From Candidatus Cloacimonadota bacterium (GTDB lineage Bacteria > Cloacimonadota > Cloacimonadia > Cloacimonadales > TCS61): a stretch of DNA of 5,911 bases. The stretch is taken from contig JAUVIJ010000130.1 in assembly GCA_030592835.1 (NCBI GenBank), forward strand, positions 1 to 5,911. The letters run 5' to 3'. The notes beneath the pieces were generated by a model that saw nothing but the letters and a program-made list of their open reading frames with translations, had not been told where the DNA came from and ran no database searches. The position numbers and the translations under genes were made by a program. This document shows positions 1 through 5,849 of this stretch, piece by piece. Positions within the stretch are counted from its first letter, which is position 1; each line of letters starts with the position of its first letter.

Positions 1-2
1 GG

Positions 3-62
3 CGAGCGATTGCTGACGATCATGGTTATATCCCAGAGTACATTATAAGCGAAAAAGAGTAA
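3..62 (+). CDS. C-terminal end of an unidentified protein (partial, cut by window edge)
   Basis: An open + strand frame enters from the left edge and gives 19 residues ending ...GYIPEYIISEKE before a TAA at 60-62. The codons (GAC GAT CAT GGT, GAA AAA GAG) resemble those of the genes downstream, and the charged tail looks like a normal protein C-terminus. A competing + frame that stops at 48 and a short minus-strand frame cannot be excluded on so little sequence. The product cannot be recognised. If real, the gene converges on the minus-strand gene that ends at 200. Confidence 0.4.
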   Translation, partial: RAIADDHGYIPEYIISEKE

Positions 63-111
63 GAAATAGAAAACCGCTAATCGGTTAACATTGACCAACC
101 TGCTCTTTTTC
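51..111. terminator. Possible weak bidirectional terminator or inverted repeat
   Basis: A perfect 9-base inverted repeat pairs GAAAAAGAG (51-59) with CTCTTTTTC (103-111). It encloses a small hairpin, AACCG (72-76) with CGGTT (82-86) and loop CTAAT. On the minus strand the small hairpin is followed by TTTTCTATTTC. It lies between the presumed end of the left + strand gene and the end of the minus-strand gene, where a shared terminator would be expected. The stem is A+T-rich and the T-tract is interrupted, so the call is weak. Confidence 0.25.
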
Positions 112-151
112 AGGATAAAATACCAGGCAACTAGATTAAGGAAATTGAGAA

Positions 152-169
152 TGGAATTTCCATATTCCA
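152..169 (-). terminator. Possible weak hairpin downstream of the minus-strand gene
   Basis: TGGAAT (152-157) pairs with ATTCCA (164-169) around a 6-base loop, about 30 bases beyond the stop codon of the minus-strand gene. An overlapping palindrome, ATGGAA-T-TTCCAT (151-163), uses the same bases. The minus-strand sequence after the hairpin is only moderately T-rich. It could be a terminator or an mRNA 3'-end structure, or it could be chance in A+T-rich DNA. Confidence 0.2.
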
Positions 170-199
170 GTATATAATTAATCATAGATCAGAATTTAA

Positions 200-487
200 T
201 TAATTTCCTGACCCACCATCATCATCCTCTTCATCCCATGGTCGAGGTAAAATATTACCGGGCATGCTGCAGAATATTTCCTGATCTTCTGTAGTTTCTA
301 CAGGTGCGATCATTTCGCTTTCAAAAGGCTGAGGCATAAAATTACCTTGGGCATGACACTCATAGCCGCTGGCAAAACTTTCGAAAGAGTTACCACGAGC
401 AGATTTAATGATACTGGCCACGCTCACGGTCGATACAAAAAATACTACGAGAAATACTACAATTACAAGATTTCTTGGATTTTTCAT
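200..487 (-). CDS. Small exported or membrane-anchored protein with a duplicated Cys-x3-GN-hh-PxP motif; function unknown
   Basis: This is a 95-residue protein that I do not recognise. Residues 1-6 are polar with Lys and Arg. Residues 7-27 form a strongly hydrophobic stretch (LVIVVFLVVFF...), typical of a signal peptide or an N-terminal anchor; ...VSVAS near residue 25 could be a cleavage site. The rest is acidic and ends in EEDDDGGSGN. Two related segments occur 29 residues apart: C44-HAQ-GNFMPQPFESE58 and C73-SMP-GNILPRPWDEE87. They share the pattern Cys-x3-Gly-Asn-hydrophobic2-Pro-x-Pro-aromatic-acidic. These are the only two cysteines and could form a disulfide after export. The start is well supported: AGGAGG lies 5 bases upstream of the ATG, and a plausible promoter lies further upstream. 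The gene is divergent from the infC operon and apparently monocistronic. That it is a real gene is fairly sure; its role is open (surface peptide, peptide precursor or envelope protein). Confidence 0.72.
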   Translation of the reverse strand: MKNPRNLVIVVFLVVFFVSTVSVASIIKSARGNSFESFASGYECHAQGNFMPQPFESEMIAPVETTEDQEIFCSMPGNILPRPWDEEDDDGGSGN

Positions 488-492
488 CTTAT

Positions 493-498
493 CCTCCT
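493..498 (-). promoter_or_regulatory. Ribosome binding site of the small exported protein gene
   Basis: On the minus strand AGGAGG stands 5 bases before the ATG at 487-485. It is a full match to the anti-Shine-Dalgarno core, fixes the start codon, and is the best evidence that this short gene is translated. Confidence 0.8.
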
Positions 499-523
499 AT
501 TTTAAATAAAACATATTTATCAA

Positions 524-551
524 AATATATGATGATTACTATTATTGGCAA
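524..551 (-). promoter_or_regulatory. Candidate sigma-70-type promoter for the small exported protein gene
   Basis: Reading the minus strand, TTGCCA (551-546) is a -35-like hexamer with one mismatch to TTGACA. After a 16-base spacer comes TATATT (529-524), one mismatch from TATAAT. Transcription would begin near 517, giving a leader of about 30 bases that contains the AGGAGG site. Position and spacing are right, but A+T-rich DNA produces such matches easily. Confidence 0.45.
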
Positions 552-661
552 GTTTTTTATACATTTAGTAAATTTTGAATTAAAATTGGTTTCTAAGAAT
601 TATTTCCAGGGAGAATATAGCTGCATAAAAAGATGATTGATATTAATTCAAGTCAATAAAG

Positions 662-677
662 TTACGAACATTCGTAA
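662..677. promoter_or_regulatory. Perfect operator-like palindrome TTACGAA-CA-TTCGTAA
   Basis: Two 7-base arms are exactly complementary around a 2-base centre, making a 16-base site of the size and symmetry bound by dimeric helix-turn-helix regulators such as TetR-type repressors. It lies 12 bases upstream of a TTGACG -35-like hexamer and about 110 bases upstream of the minus-strand promoter, so it could serve either unit. With only a 2-base centre it is a poor RNA hairpin, so a DNA-binding site fits better. The cognate regulator is not in the window. Confidence 0.45.
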
Positions 678-689
678 TTAATAAAATTC

Positions 690-727
690 TTGACGCTTGT
701 AAGCTGGCAATTTTTTTGTCTTATGAA
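690..727 (+). promoter_or_regulatory. Candidate promoter for the infC operon (weak -10)
   Basis: TTGACG (690-695) matches the -35 consensus in five of six positions, but 17 bases later there is only TTTTTG. TATGAA (722-727) is a four-of-six -10 match; it pairs better by spacing with TTGTAA (697-702, 19 bases). If the organism uses a Bacteroidetes-type sigma factor, TTTTTTTG (711-718) resembles the TAnnTTTG element. A start near 725-735 would include the whole attenuator, so a promoter somewhere here is expected, but the exact elements are uncertain. Confidence 0.3.
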
Positions 728-738
728 ATAAATTGAAA

Positions 739-858
739 AGAAGCTGCTCGCTTCTACCTTACGGTTTCTTGGACAAAAAGAATACTTGTTAAGGTTTGGA
801 AAAATTAGCTTGGATTAATAAAAAGCGGGTAGTACACCCGCTTATTTTTTTAAAAATT
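739..858 (+). promoter_or_regulatory. Transcription attenuator in the infC leader, probably L20-leader-like
   Basis: Three pairings can be drawn. P1 is AGAAGC (739-744) with GCTTCT (750-755), loop TGCTC. P2/P3 is an irregular stem: ACCTTA (756-761) with TAAGGT (790-795), an asymmetric internal loop, then TTCTT (766-770) with AAGAA (778-782). P1 and P2 abut with no base between them, so they could stack end to end. The antiterminator is GCTGCTCGCTT (743-753) with AAGCGGGTAGT (823-833), 11 contiguous pairs including three G-U. It excludes both P1 and the terminator. In Firmicutes, L20 represses infC-rpmI-rplT by stabilising a leader that mimics its 23S rRNA site and causes termination. The position, the rplT gene downstream and the exclusive pairings fit that model. 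No T-box sequence and no Phe-rich leader peptide is visible. L20 as the ligand is inferred. Confidence 0.68.
823..851 (+). terminator. Intrinsic terminator in the infC 5' leader
   Basis: AAGCGGGT (823-830) pairs perfectly with ACCCGCTT (836-843) around the loop AGTAC, and after a single A comes a run of seven T (845-851). This is a textbook intrinsic terminator. The infC Shine-Dalgarno begins only 8 bases after the T-run, so infC mRNA must start upstream and pass through it. That makes it a conditional (attenuator) terminator rather than the end of another gene. Its 5' arm is also the 3' strand of the proposed antiterminator. Confidence 0.85.
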
Positions 859-865
859 AAGGAGG
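859..865 (+). promoter_or_regulatory. Ribosome binding site that fixes the TTG start of infC
   Basis: AAGGAGG lies 4 bases upstream of TTG at 870-872. In this frame an upstream TAA (858-860) leaves only GGA, GGC and TTT before the TTG, so no ATG, GTG or ATT start is available upstream. Confidence 0.8.
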
Positions 866-869
866 CTTT

Positions 870-1466
870 TTGGGTTGGAGAAGTAGAGGAAAGGCTAAGA
901 CAAAGCCTGAAGTACCTAAAGAACGTATTAATCAGCAGATTAGATCACCCAGAGTTCGTTTGATATTAGACTCGGGTAAACAGGCCGGTGTTGTGTCGAT
1001 TGCAGAAGCATTGAAAACTGCCGAGCAGACTGGACTTGATCTGGTAGAGATTTCACCTAATGCAGATCCACCAGTATGTAAGATCATGGATTTTGGTCAG
1101 TATCATTATCAGAAGGAAAGAAAATTACGTGAATCTAGAAAGAAACAGCATATAGTACAGACTAAAGAGATTAAATTCGGTCCTAATACAGAAGATCACG
1201 ACTACAATTTCAAGAAAGTAAATGCTCTGAGATTTCTGAAACAGCATCATAAGGTAAAATTGACGGTTCGTTTCAAAGGCAGACAACTTGCTCACAAGGA
1301 TATCGGATTCAGACTTCTGGAGAGATTACTCAAAGAATTGAAAGGGCTGGTTGATATCGAGGTAGAACCAAAAAGTGAAGGAAGAACGATCTATACGATA
1401 ATCAATCCTAAAAAGGATATTGAAACCCTTCTCGAACGTCTCGGAAATGAACCTCAGGAAGATTAA
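870..1466 (+). CDS. infC: Translation initiation factor IF-3
   Basis: IF3 binds the 30S subunit, keeps it apart from 50S and helps proofread start codons and initiator tRNA. The 198-residue product has both family domains. The N-domain runs from about 19 to 85 (INQQIRSPRVRLI, then DLVEISPNADPPVCKIMDFG at 57-76). A Lys/Arg-rich linker runs to about 95, and the C-domain from about 97 to 185 includes KEIKFGPNTEDHDY and FKGRQLAHKDIG. It is somewhat longer than E. coli IF3 (180) because of a basic N-terminal extension and an acidic tail. In the N-domain signature, Gln77 stands where Lys or Arg is common. Translation starts at TTG, not the rare AUU used for autoregulation in E. coli, which suggests that control here lies in the leader terminator. 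First gene of the operon, 41 bases before rpmI. Confidence 0.97.
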   Translation: MGWRSRGKAKTKPEVPKERINQQIRSPRVRLILDSGKQAGVVSIAEALKTAEQTGLDLVEISPNADPPVCKIMDFGQYHYQKERKLRESRKKQHIVQTKEIKFGPNTEDHDYNFKKVNALRFLKQHHKVKLTVRFKGRQLAHKDIGFRLLERLLKELKGLVDIEVEPKSEGRTIYTIINPKKDIETLLERLGNEPQED

Positions 1467-1507
1467 ATAAAAAAAATAATATAAAAGATAACAGACCAGG
1501 AGGAATA

Positions 1508-1702
1508 ATGCCTAAACTCAAAACTCGCAGAGCGGTCGCTAAACGATTTAAGGTTACAGCTAAGGGCAAATTGAAAAGATCGCATGCCTTTGCAGGTCAT
1601 CTATTCACAAAGAAAAGTACGAAACGGAAAAGAAATCTCAGAAAATCTGGTTTTGTCCATAGTAATGATATCGCCAGAATGAAAAAAATGTTAGGCCTGT
1701 AA
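1508..1702 (+). CDS. rpmI: 50S ribosomal protein L35
   Basis: This 64-residue, strongly basic protein of the large subunit begins MPKLKTRRAVAKRFKVTAKG and contains the family's TKKSTKRKRNLRKSG segment (residues 34-48). Length and sequence are normal for bacterial L35. AGGAGG (1498-1503) lies 4 bases before the ATG. The gene sits between infC and rplT, the conserved bacterial order, with 23 bases to rplT. I see no separate promoter or terminator around it, so it should be co-transcribed and share the infC leader control. Confidence 0.97.
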   Translation: MPKLKTRRAVAKRFKVTAKGKLKRSHAFAGHLFTKKSTKRKRNLRKSGFVHSNDIARMKKMLGL

Positions 1703-1725
1703 AAATTTTAGAAGAGGAGTAGAAA

Positions 1726-2082
1726 ATGCCACGTTCAGTCAATAATGTTGCCCATAAACAAAGAAAGAAAAAATATCTCAAGGCTGCAAAAGGTTATGTC
1801 GGAGGACGCAGTAAATTATATAAAACAGCCAGACAAGCTGTAGAAAAAGGATGGTTATATGCTTACCGTGATCGAAAAGTCCGGAAAAGGGATTTTCGCA
1901 GATTATGGATCATCCGAATCAATGCAGCAGCCCGAATGCATGATCTGACCTACAGCAAACTTATTAGCGGTTTGAAAAAAGCCGGAGTAGATATAGACCG
2001 GAAAGTTCTTGCCCATCTCGCTTTCCATGAAACCGAAACTTTTGAGAAATTCTGTGATCTGGCGAAAAAACAGCTTGATTAA
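1726..2082 (+). CDS. rplT: 50S ribosomal protein L20
   Basis: L20 binds 23S rRNA early in large-subunit assembly and is a known autogenous repressor of its own operon through its globular C-terminal half. The 118-residue product is full length. The basic N-terminal extension contains HKQRKKKYLKAAKGYVGGRS (residues 10-29). The conserved core contains AYRDRKVRKRDFRRLWIIRI (46-65), followed by NAAAR, and the C-terminal domain contains YSKLISGLKKAGVDIDRKVL (76-95). GAGGAG (1714-1719) precedes the ATG by 6 bases. It is the likely regulator acting on the attenuator at 739-858; this link is inferred from the Firmicute L20 leader. The next gene, pheS, follows after 19 bases. Confidence 0.97.
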   Translation: MPRSVNNVAHKQRKKKYLKAAKGYVGGRSKLYKTARQAVEKGWLYAYRDRKVRKRDFRRLWIIRINAAARMHDLTYSKLISGLKKAGVDIDRKVLAHLAFHETETFEKFCDLAKKQLD

Positions 2083-2101
2083 TTGAATCTGGTACAGTTC
2101 C

Positions 2102-3118
2102 ATGAAAGAAAAACTGGAAAAGATAATCGCCAGTGCTCAGGATGAAATAGCGGCAGGTGATACTCTTCATCAGCTAAATCAACTAAAATCTAAATTTCTG
2201 GGTAAGAAAAGTGAGTTGATGGATATGATGAAACAGATGTCATCATTATCATCCGAGGAGAAACCAGAAGCAGGTAAGTTGTTGAACCTGGCCAAAAAAC
2301 AGATAAATCGGTTGCTTAACTCCAGAGAACTGGAAATTAAGGAACTGGATTACAGGCGGACTCTTTCTATAGAGCAGATAGATATCACAATGCCAGGAAG
2401 ACGTAGAGAAAAAGGGAGTTTACATCCCATAACTCTGGTTATGCAGGAAATTGAGGACATTTTTATCTCCATGGGTTTCGACATAGCGGAAGGACCGGAT
2501 ATAGAGGATGAATTTCATAATTTCGACGCACTCAATACACCCAAAGACCACCCAGCCAGAGATCTGTCAGATACTTTTTATATTGGGGATGATGTGCTAC
2601 TGCGAACCCAGACTTCTACTGTTCAGGTAAGGGTAATGCAGAATCATAAACCACCTATCAGAATTATCTCACCCGGAAGTTGTTACCGTAATGAGAATGA
2701 CGCCTCACATTCTCCCATGTTCCACCAGGTCGAAGCACTGGTTGTGGATGATGGTATTAATTTTGCTGATCTGAGAGATATTCTTAATGTATTTGTCAAA
2801 AAGGTGTTCGGGGATCAGATCGAATCCAGATTTCGCCCCCATTTTTTCCCCTTTACCGAACCCAGTGCTGAAATCGATATTTCCTGTGTGAAATGTTACG
2901 GTAAGGGATGCAATCTTTGTAAGGGAAGTGGGTGGTTGGAAATGGGCGGAGCCGGTATGGTTGATCCTAATGTTTTCGAAATGCTCGATATCGATTCAGA
3001 AAAATATACCGGTTATGCATTCGGGCTTGGTATAGAACGTATTGCTATGATCAAATACAAGATTCCGGATATGAGGTTACTGTATGAGAATGATGTTAGG
3101 TTTCTTAGACAGTTTTAA
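2102..3118 (+). CDS. pheS: Phenylalanine--tRNA ligase alpha subunit
   Basis: This is the catalytic subunit of the cytoplasmic alpha2-beta2 enzyme that activates phenylalanine with ATP and charges tRNA-Phe. The product has 338 residues, close to E. coli (327). Residues 1-90 form the N-terminal coiled coil that contacts tRNA. The class II core follows: GSLHPI at 105-110, motif 2 with Arg196 and HSPMFHQVE (203-211), FTEPSAEI (251-258) and motif 3 GLGIERIAM (308-316). Ala306 in GYAFGLG matches E. coli Ala294, the residue that sets Phe specificity. A CxxC-x4-CxxC cluster (Cys262, 265, 270, 273) is typical of many bacterial PheS and may bind zinc. The ATG is the only start after an in-frame TGA at 2084-2086, yet no clear Shine-Dalgarno lies in the 19-base gap after rplT. 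Coupled translation is likely. Confidence 0.98.
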   Translation: MKEKLEKIIASAQDEIAAGDTLHQLNQLKSKFLGKKSELMDMMKQMSSLSSEEKPEAGKLLNLAKKQINRLLNSRELEIKELDYRRTLSIEQIDITMPGRRREKGSLHPITLVMQEIEDIFISMGFDIAEGPDIEDEFHNFDALNTPKDHPARDLSDTFYIGDDVLLRTQTSTVQVRVMQNHKPPIRIISPGSCYRNENDASHSPMFHQVEALVVDDGINFADLRDILNVFVKKVFGDQIESRFRPHFFPFTEPSAEIDISCVKCYGKGCNLCKGSGWLEMGGAGMVDPNVFEMLDIDSEKYTGYAFGLGIERIAMIKYKIPDMRLLYENDVRFLRQF

Positions 3119-3132
3119 GATTTGGATAAATT

Positions 3133-5523
3133 ATGAATATCAGTTATAATTGGCTGAAACAATATATCGACCTGAAGATCAGTCCTGAAGAATTACAGGA
3201 AAAAATGACCTTTGCCGGTATCGAAGTTGAAAAAGTTCATCAGATCGGGAAAGATTTGAAACAACTTAAAGTAGCGGAAATAGTAAGTAAAGAAAAACAT
3301 CCTCAAGCAGATAACCTATCAATCTGCTCTGTTAATGACGGTTCAGGTGAAATTCAGGTGATATGTGGGGCTCCTAATTGCAGTACAGGTGCAAGGGTTG
3401 CCTTTGCTCCGGTTGGGACTCAATTCGATGATTTTAAAATCAAAAAAGTTAAACTGCGTGGTGTCGAATCATATGGGATGTTATGTTCGGAGAAAGAACT
3501 GGGAATTTCCGATAACCATGATGGTATCATGATATTGGCTGAAGATGCACCGGTTGGACAGGATCTGGCTTCTTATTTAAACATGGAAGATACAGTTTTC
3601 GAGGTCGAGATCACACCTAATCGACCAGACCTTTTAGGGATTATCGGAGTTGCTCGGGATCTTTCAGCCTTATTGGATCTACCACTGAAAATACCTAAAG
3701 TTCTTGTCAGTGAAATAGAAAAGAAGATCGAGAATCATTTAATCTTGGAAAACCGGGATCCTGATCTCTGTCTTCGTTATACAGCAAGACTGATAGAGAA
3801 CATTACTATTAAAGATTCTCCGGAATGGTTGAAACGGAGATTGCTGGCAGTCGGACTGAGACCCATTAATAATATTGTAGATATAACGAATTTCGTACTT
3901 ATGGAATACGGACATCCCCTGCATGCTTTTGATTACGATAAGATCGCTGGTAAAAAGATCATTGTTCGCAGAGCTGAAATGGGTGAAAAATTTCCTGCAT
4001 TGGATGAGGAGACCTACACACTCACTAACGAGGATCTGGTCATCGCTGATTCAGAAAAACCTGTTGCTTTAGCGGGTGTGATCGGGGGAATGAATTCCCA
4101 TATTACAACGGAAACGAAAAATATTGTTCTGGAATCAGCTAACTTCCTCTACTCTACAATCAGAAGAACATCAGCGAAATTTCAGATAAACACGGATTCT
4201 TCCTACAGATTTGAACGTAATTTATCAGACCAATCGACAGAAGATGCCAGTTTAAGAACAGCTCAACTGGTGTTGGAACTTGCAGGAGGAGATCTTCTCA
4301 AAGGAAAACTGGATTCCTATCCCGATCCAGTACCGCTGATGATTATCAGTGTCAGAAAATCAAGGATCAAGAAATTGCTTTCGATCGAACTTGATGATCA
4401 ACAAATCATAAAATATTTAAAGGGATTGGAACTAAAATATCTGAAATCTGAGGGAGATAAACTGTTCTTTGAAGTACCTGCGTTCAGGAAAGATCTCATC
4501 CGGGAAGTGGATCTTCTGGAAGAGATAATGCGATTGCATGGTTATAATAACATCGAGTCTTTTCTGTCCGTACAGAATATCATGGATCGTCCTCGTTTCA
4601 TGGCAAAGCGCAATCTTAAGTCACTGTTGCTTAACCAGGGATTTTCCGAAATCATCAATTGGAGTTTTGCCGATCCCGAAAATTTAGATAAGTTAAAACT
4701 CGCCGCAGGGGATCCTAGAAGAAATACAGTCAACCTACGCAATCCTCTGGGACAAAGATTTTCCATAATGCGTTCGACGCTGATACCAGATTTGTTGAAG
4801 ACAGCTCTGTTCAATATTAATCGTGGGCGTAAAGATCTGAAGATCTTCGAATTAAATAAGGTATTTACAAATTCCGAAGGAAAACTGGCGAGAGAGAGGT
4901 TCCATCTCACTGGTTTGCTCTTGGGAAATCTTGATCCCGTTTACTGGAAAAATAAAAATCTGACGATTGATTTATTCGACGTTAAGGGTATTGCAGAAGA
5001 TTTGCTGACCGATCTTTCTGTTACCGGACATACCGTTACAGAATCCGAAGAATTATTTTACCAACAGGGACATTCAGGAGATTTCAGATCTGATGGTAAT
5101 ATCATAGGTAGTTTTGGTAAATTGGATCCAAAAATAGCTCAGGATTTCGGTCTTGAGCAACCGATTTTTCTCTTTGATATTTATCTGGATAATATTCTTG
5201 ACTCAATAGAATTTTCCATTTCAAAATTAAAAGAAATTTCCAAATATCCACCTGTCTTACGAGATATTTCCTTTATTATACCGATAAAATATCAGCTTCA
5301 GGAAGTAATAGACACAATGTTTCAGATCAATTGGCAATGTCTGGATAAGATAGTGCTGTTCGACGAATATAAAGGGAAAAATATCAGTGATGGATACAGG
5401 AGCCTTTCTTTTAACCTGATATTTGTTTCTTCCACAAAAACCTTGACGGATGAATACATTAACAATATCATCAATAAGATAATCAAAACTCTTGAAAAAA
5501 ATTATCAGATCGAATTAAGGTAG
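3133..5523 (+). CDS. pheT: Phenylalanine--tRNA ligase beta subunit
   Basis: The 796-residue beta subunit completes the PheRS tetramer, binds tRNA-Phe and hydrolyses mischarged Tyr-tRNA-Phe. Domains in order: an N-terminal segment (1-40); an EMAP/OB-type tRNA-binding domain (about 40-150, with HPQADNLSICSV and GVESYGMLCSE); the B3/B4 editing domain (about 215-390, with GLRPINNIVDITNFV and GHPLHAFDYDKI); B5 (about 400-475, ending FRKDLIREVDLLEEIMRLHG); an inactive class II-like core (about 485-690); and a C-terminal FDX-ACB domain (about 703-796, starting near KYPPVLRDISFIIP). Glu334 and Thr354 fall at the numbers I recall for E. coli editing residues, with Ser356 where E. coli has Ala. The editing site looks intact. 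Length is normal. The start lies 14 bases after pheS with only a weak TTGGA as Shine-Dalgarno. Confidence 0.98.
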   Translation: MNISYNWLKQYIDLKISPEELQEKMTFAGIEVEKVHQIGKDLKQLKVAEIVSKEKHPQADNLSICSVNDGSGEIQVICGAPNCSTGARVAFAPVGTQFDDFKIKKVKLRGVESYGMLCSEKELGISDNHDGIMILAEDAPVGQDLASYLNMEDTVFEVEITPNRPDLLGIIGVARDLSALLDLPLKIPKVLVSEIEKKIENHLILENRDPDLCLRYTARLIENITIKDSPEWLKRRLLAVGLRPINNIVDITNFVLMEYGHPLHAFDYDKIAGKKIIVRRAEMGEKFPALDEETYTLTNEDLVIADSEKPVALAGVIGGMNSHITTETKNIVLESANFLYSTIRRTSAKFQINTDSSYRFERNLSDQSTEDASLRTAQLVLELAGGDLLKGKLDSYPDPVPLMIISVRKSRIKKLLSIELDDQQIIKYLKGLELKYLKSEGDKLFFEVPAFRKDLIREVDLLEEIMRLHGYNNIESFLSVQNIMDRPRFMAKRNLKSLLLNQGFSEIINWSFADPENLDKLKLAAGDPRRNTVNLRNPLGQRFSIMRSTLIPDLLKTALFNINRGRKDLKIFELNKVFTNSEGKLARERFHLTGLLLGNLDPVYWKNKNLTIDLFDVKGIAEDLLTDLSVTGHTVTESEELFYQQGHSGDFRSDGNIIGSFGKLDPKIAQDFGLEQPIFLFDIYLDNILDSIEFSISKLKEISKYPPVLRDISFIIPIKYQLQEVIDTMFQINWQCLDKIVLFDEYKGKNISDGYRSLSFNLIFVSSTKTLTDEYINNIINKIIKTLEKNYQIELR

Positions 5524-5526
5524 GAA

Positions 5527-5847
5527 ATGGAAAAGATTGATCTAGAATTGAATGACAAAATTCAGAAACTGGTAAAGAAATATCAGGATATTATTGCTGA
5601 GAACAAACAGTTGAAAAATCAGAACAGGGAAATTCTTGATAAAAGCAATCAATATCTGGAAAAAATAGCTGAGTTGCAGAATAATGAAGAAGTACTTCGT
5701 TCTGATATAAATGATTACAAGATCAGGCTGGAAAAACTTGCAACAGATAATGAAGATTTACAGGAACAGGTTAATAAATTCGAAAGGAATAAAGAGGAAG
5801 CGGTCGACAGGATTGACAACATCCTAAATCAAATAGATGCTTTGTAA
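5527..5847 (+). CDS. ZapB-like coiled-coil protein, probable cell-division partner of ZapA
   Basis: This 106-residue protein is predicted to be coiled coil almost throughout. It contains no Gly, Pro, Cys, Trp or His, and hydrophobic residues recur at heptad spacing (for example L15, Y19, I22, L29, I36; L50, L57, I61, Y64, L71, L78, V82, F85). The C-terminus AVDRIDNILNQIDAL resembles the conserved tail (R-hydrophobic-x-x-hydrophobic-L) of short coiled-coil proteins encoded just upstream of zapA in other bacteria. In E. coli, ZapB is a coiled-coil protein that joins the Z-ring through ZapA. The ATG comes 3 bases after the pheT stop, with AAGG (5517-5520) and AGG (5522-5524) as overlapping Shine-Dalgarno elements, and the zapA ATG follows 2 bases after the stop. 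The ZapB-like role is inferred from fold and position; sequence identity alone would not prove it. Confidence 0.75.
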   Translation: MEKIDLELNDKIQKLVKKYQDIIAENKQLKNQNREILDKSNQYLEKIAELQNNEEVLRSDINDYKIRLEKLATDNEDLQEQVNKFERNKEEAVDRIDNILNQIDAL

Positions 5848-5849
5848 CG

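Larger units (their letters stand above)
488..869. other. Divergent intergenic control region (382 bases, no convincing gene)
   Basis: The stretch separates the minus-strand gene from infC. It contains the minus-strand promoter, a perfect palindrome, a candidate infC promoter and the structured infC leader with its terminator. I see no further structure between about 552 and 661. The only small open frame of note on the + strand (529-636, 35 codons) has no Shine-Dalgarno site. Confidence 0.8.

Noticed and set aside
529..636. A 35-codon + strand open frame starting MMITIIGKFFIHLV
   Set aside because: It has no Shine-Dalgarno, overlaps the minus-strand promoter region and has A+T-driven composition. 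It is most likely chance.
705..719. A sigma-54-like element, TGGCAA-N5-TTGT, with the right spacing
   Set aside because: The -12 element has GT in place of the important GC, and sigma-54 control of a ribosomal protein operon would be very unexpected.
723..731. A possible leader peptide (ATG AAA TAA) as in amino-acid attenuators
   Set aside because: It is only two codons long, has no Phe codons and no ribosome binding site, so it cannot explain the attenuator.
735..858. A T-box riboswitch sensing tRNA-Phe
   Set aside because: The conserved T-box sequence and stem I layout are not visible, and the leader is too short for a canonical T-box.
1903..2170. Minus-strand open frames across the rplT end and pheS start
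   Set aside because: They lie opposite clearly conserved L20 and PheS codons and resemble no protein; they are shadows.
4542..4910. A 122-codon minus-strand open frame inside pheT
   Set aside because: It is antisense to the conserved PheT core and has no ribosome binding site that I can see or recognisable protein features.
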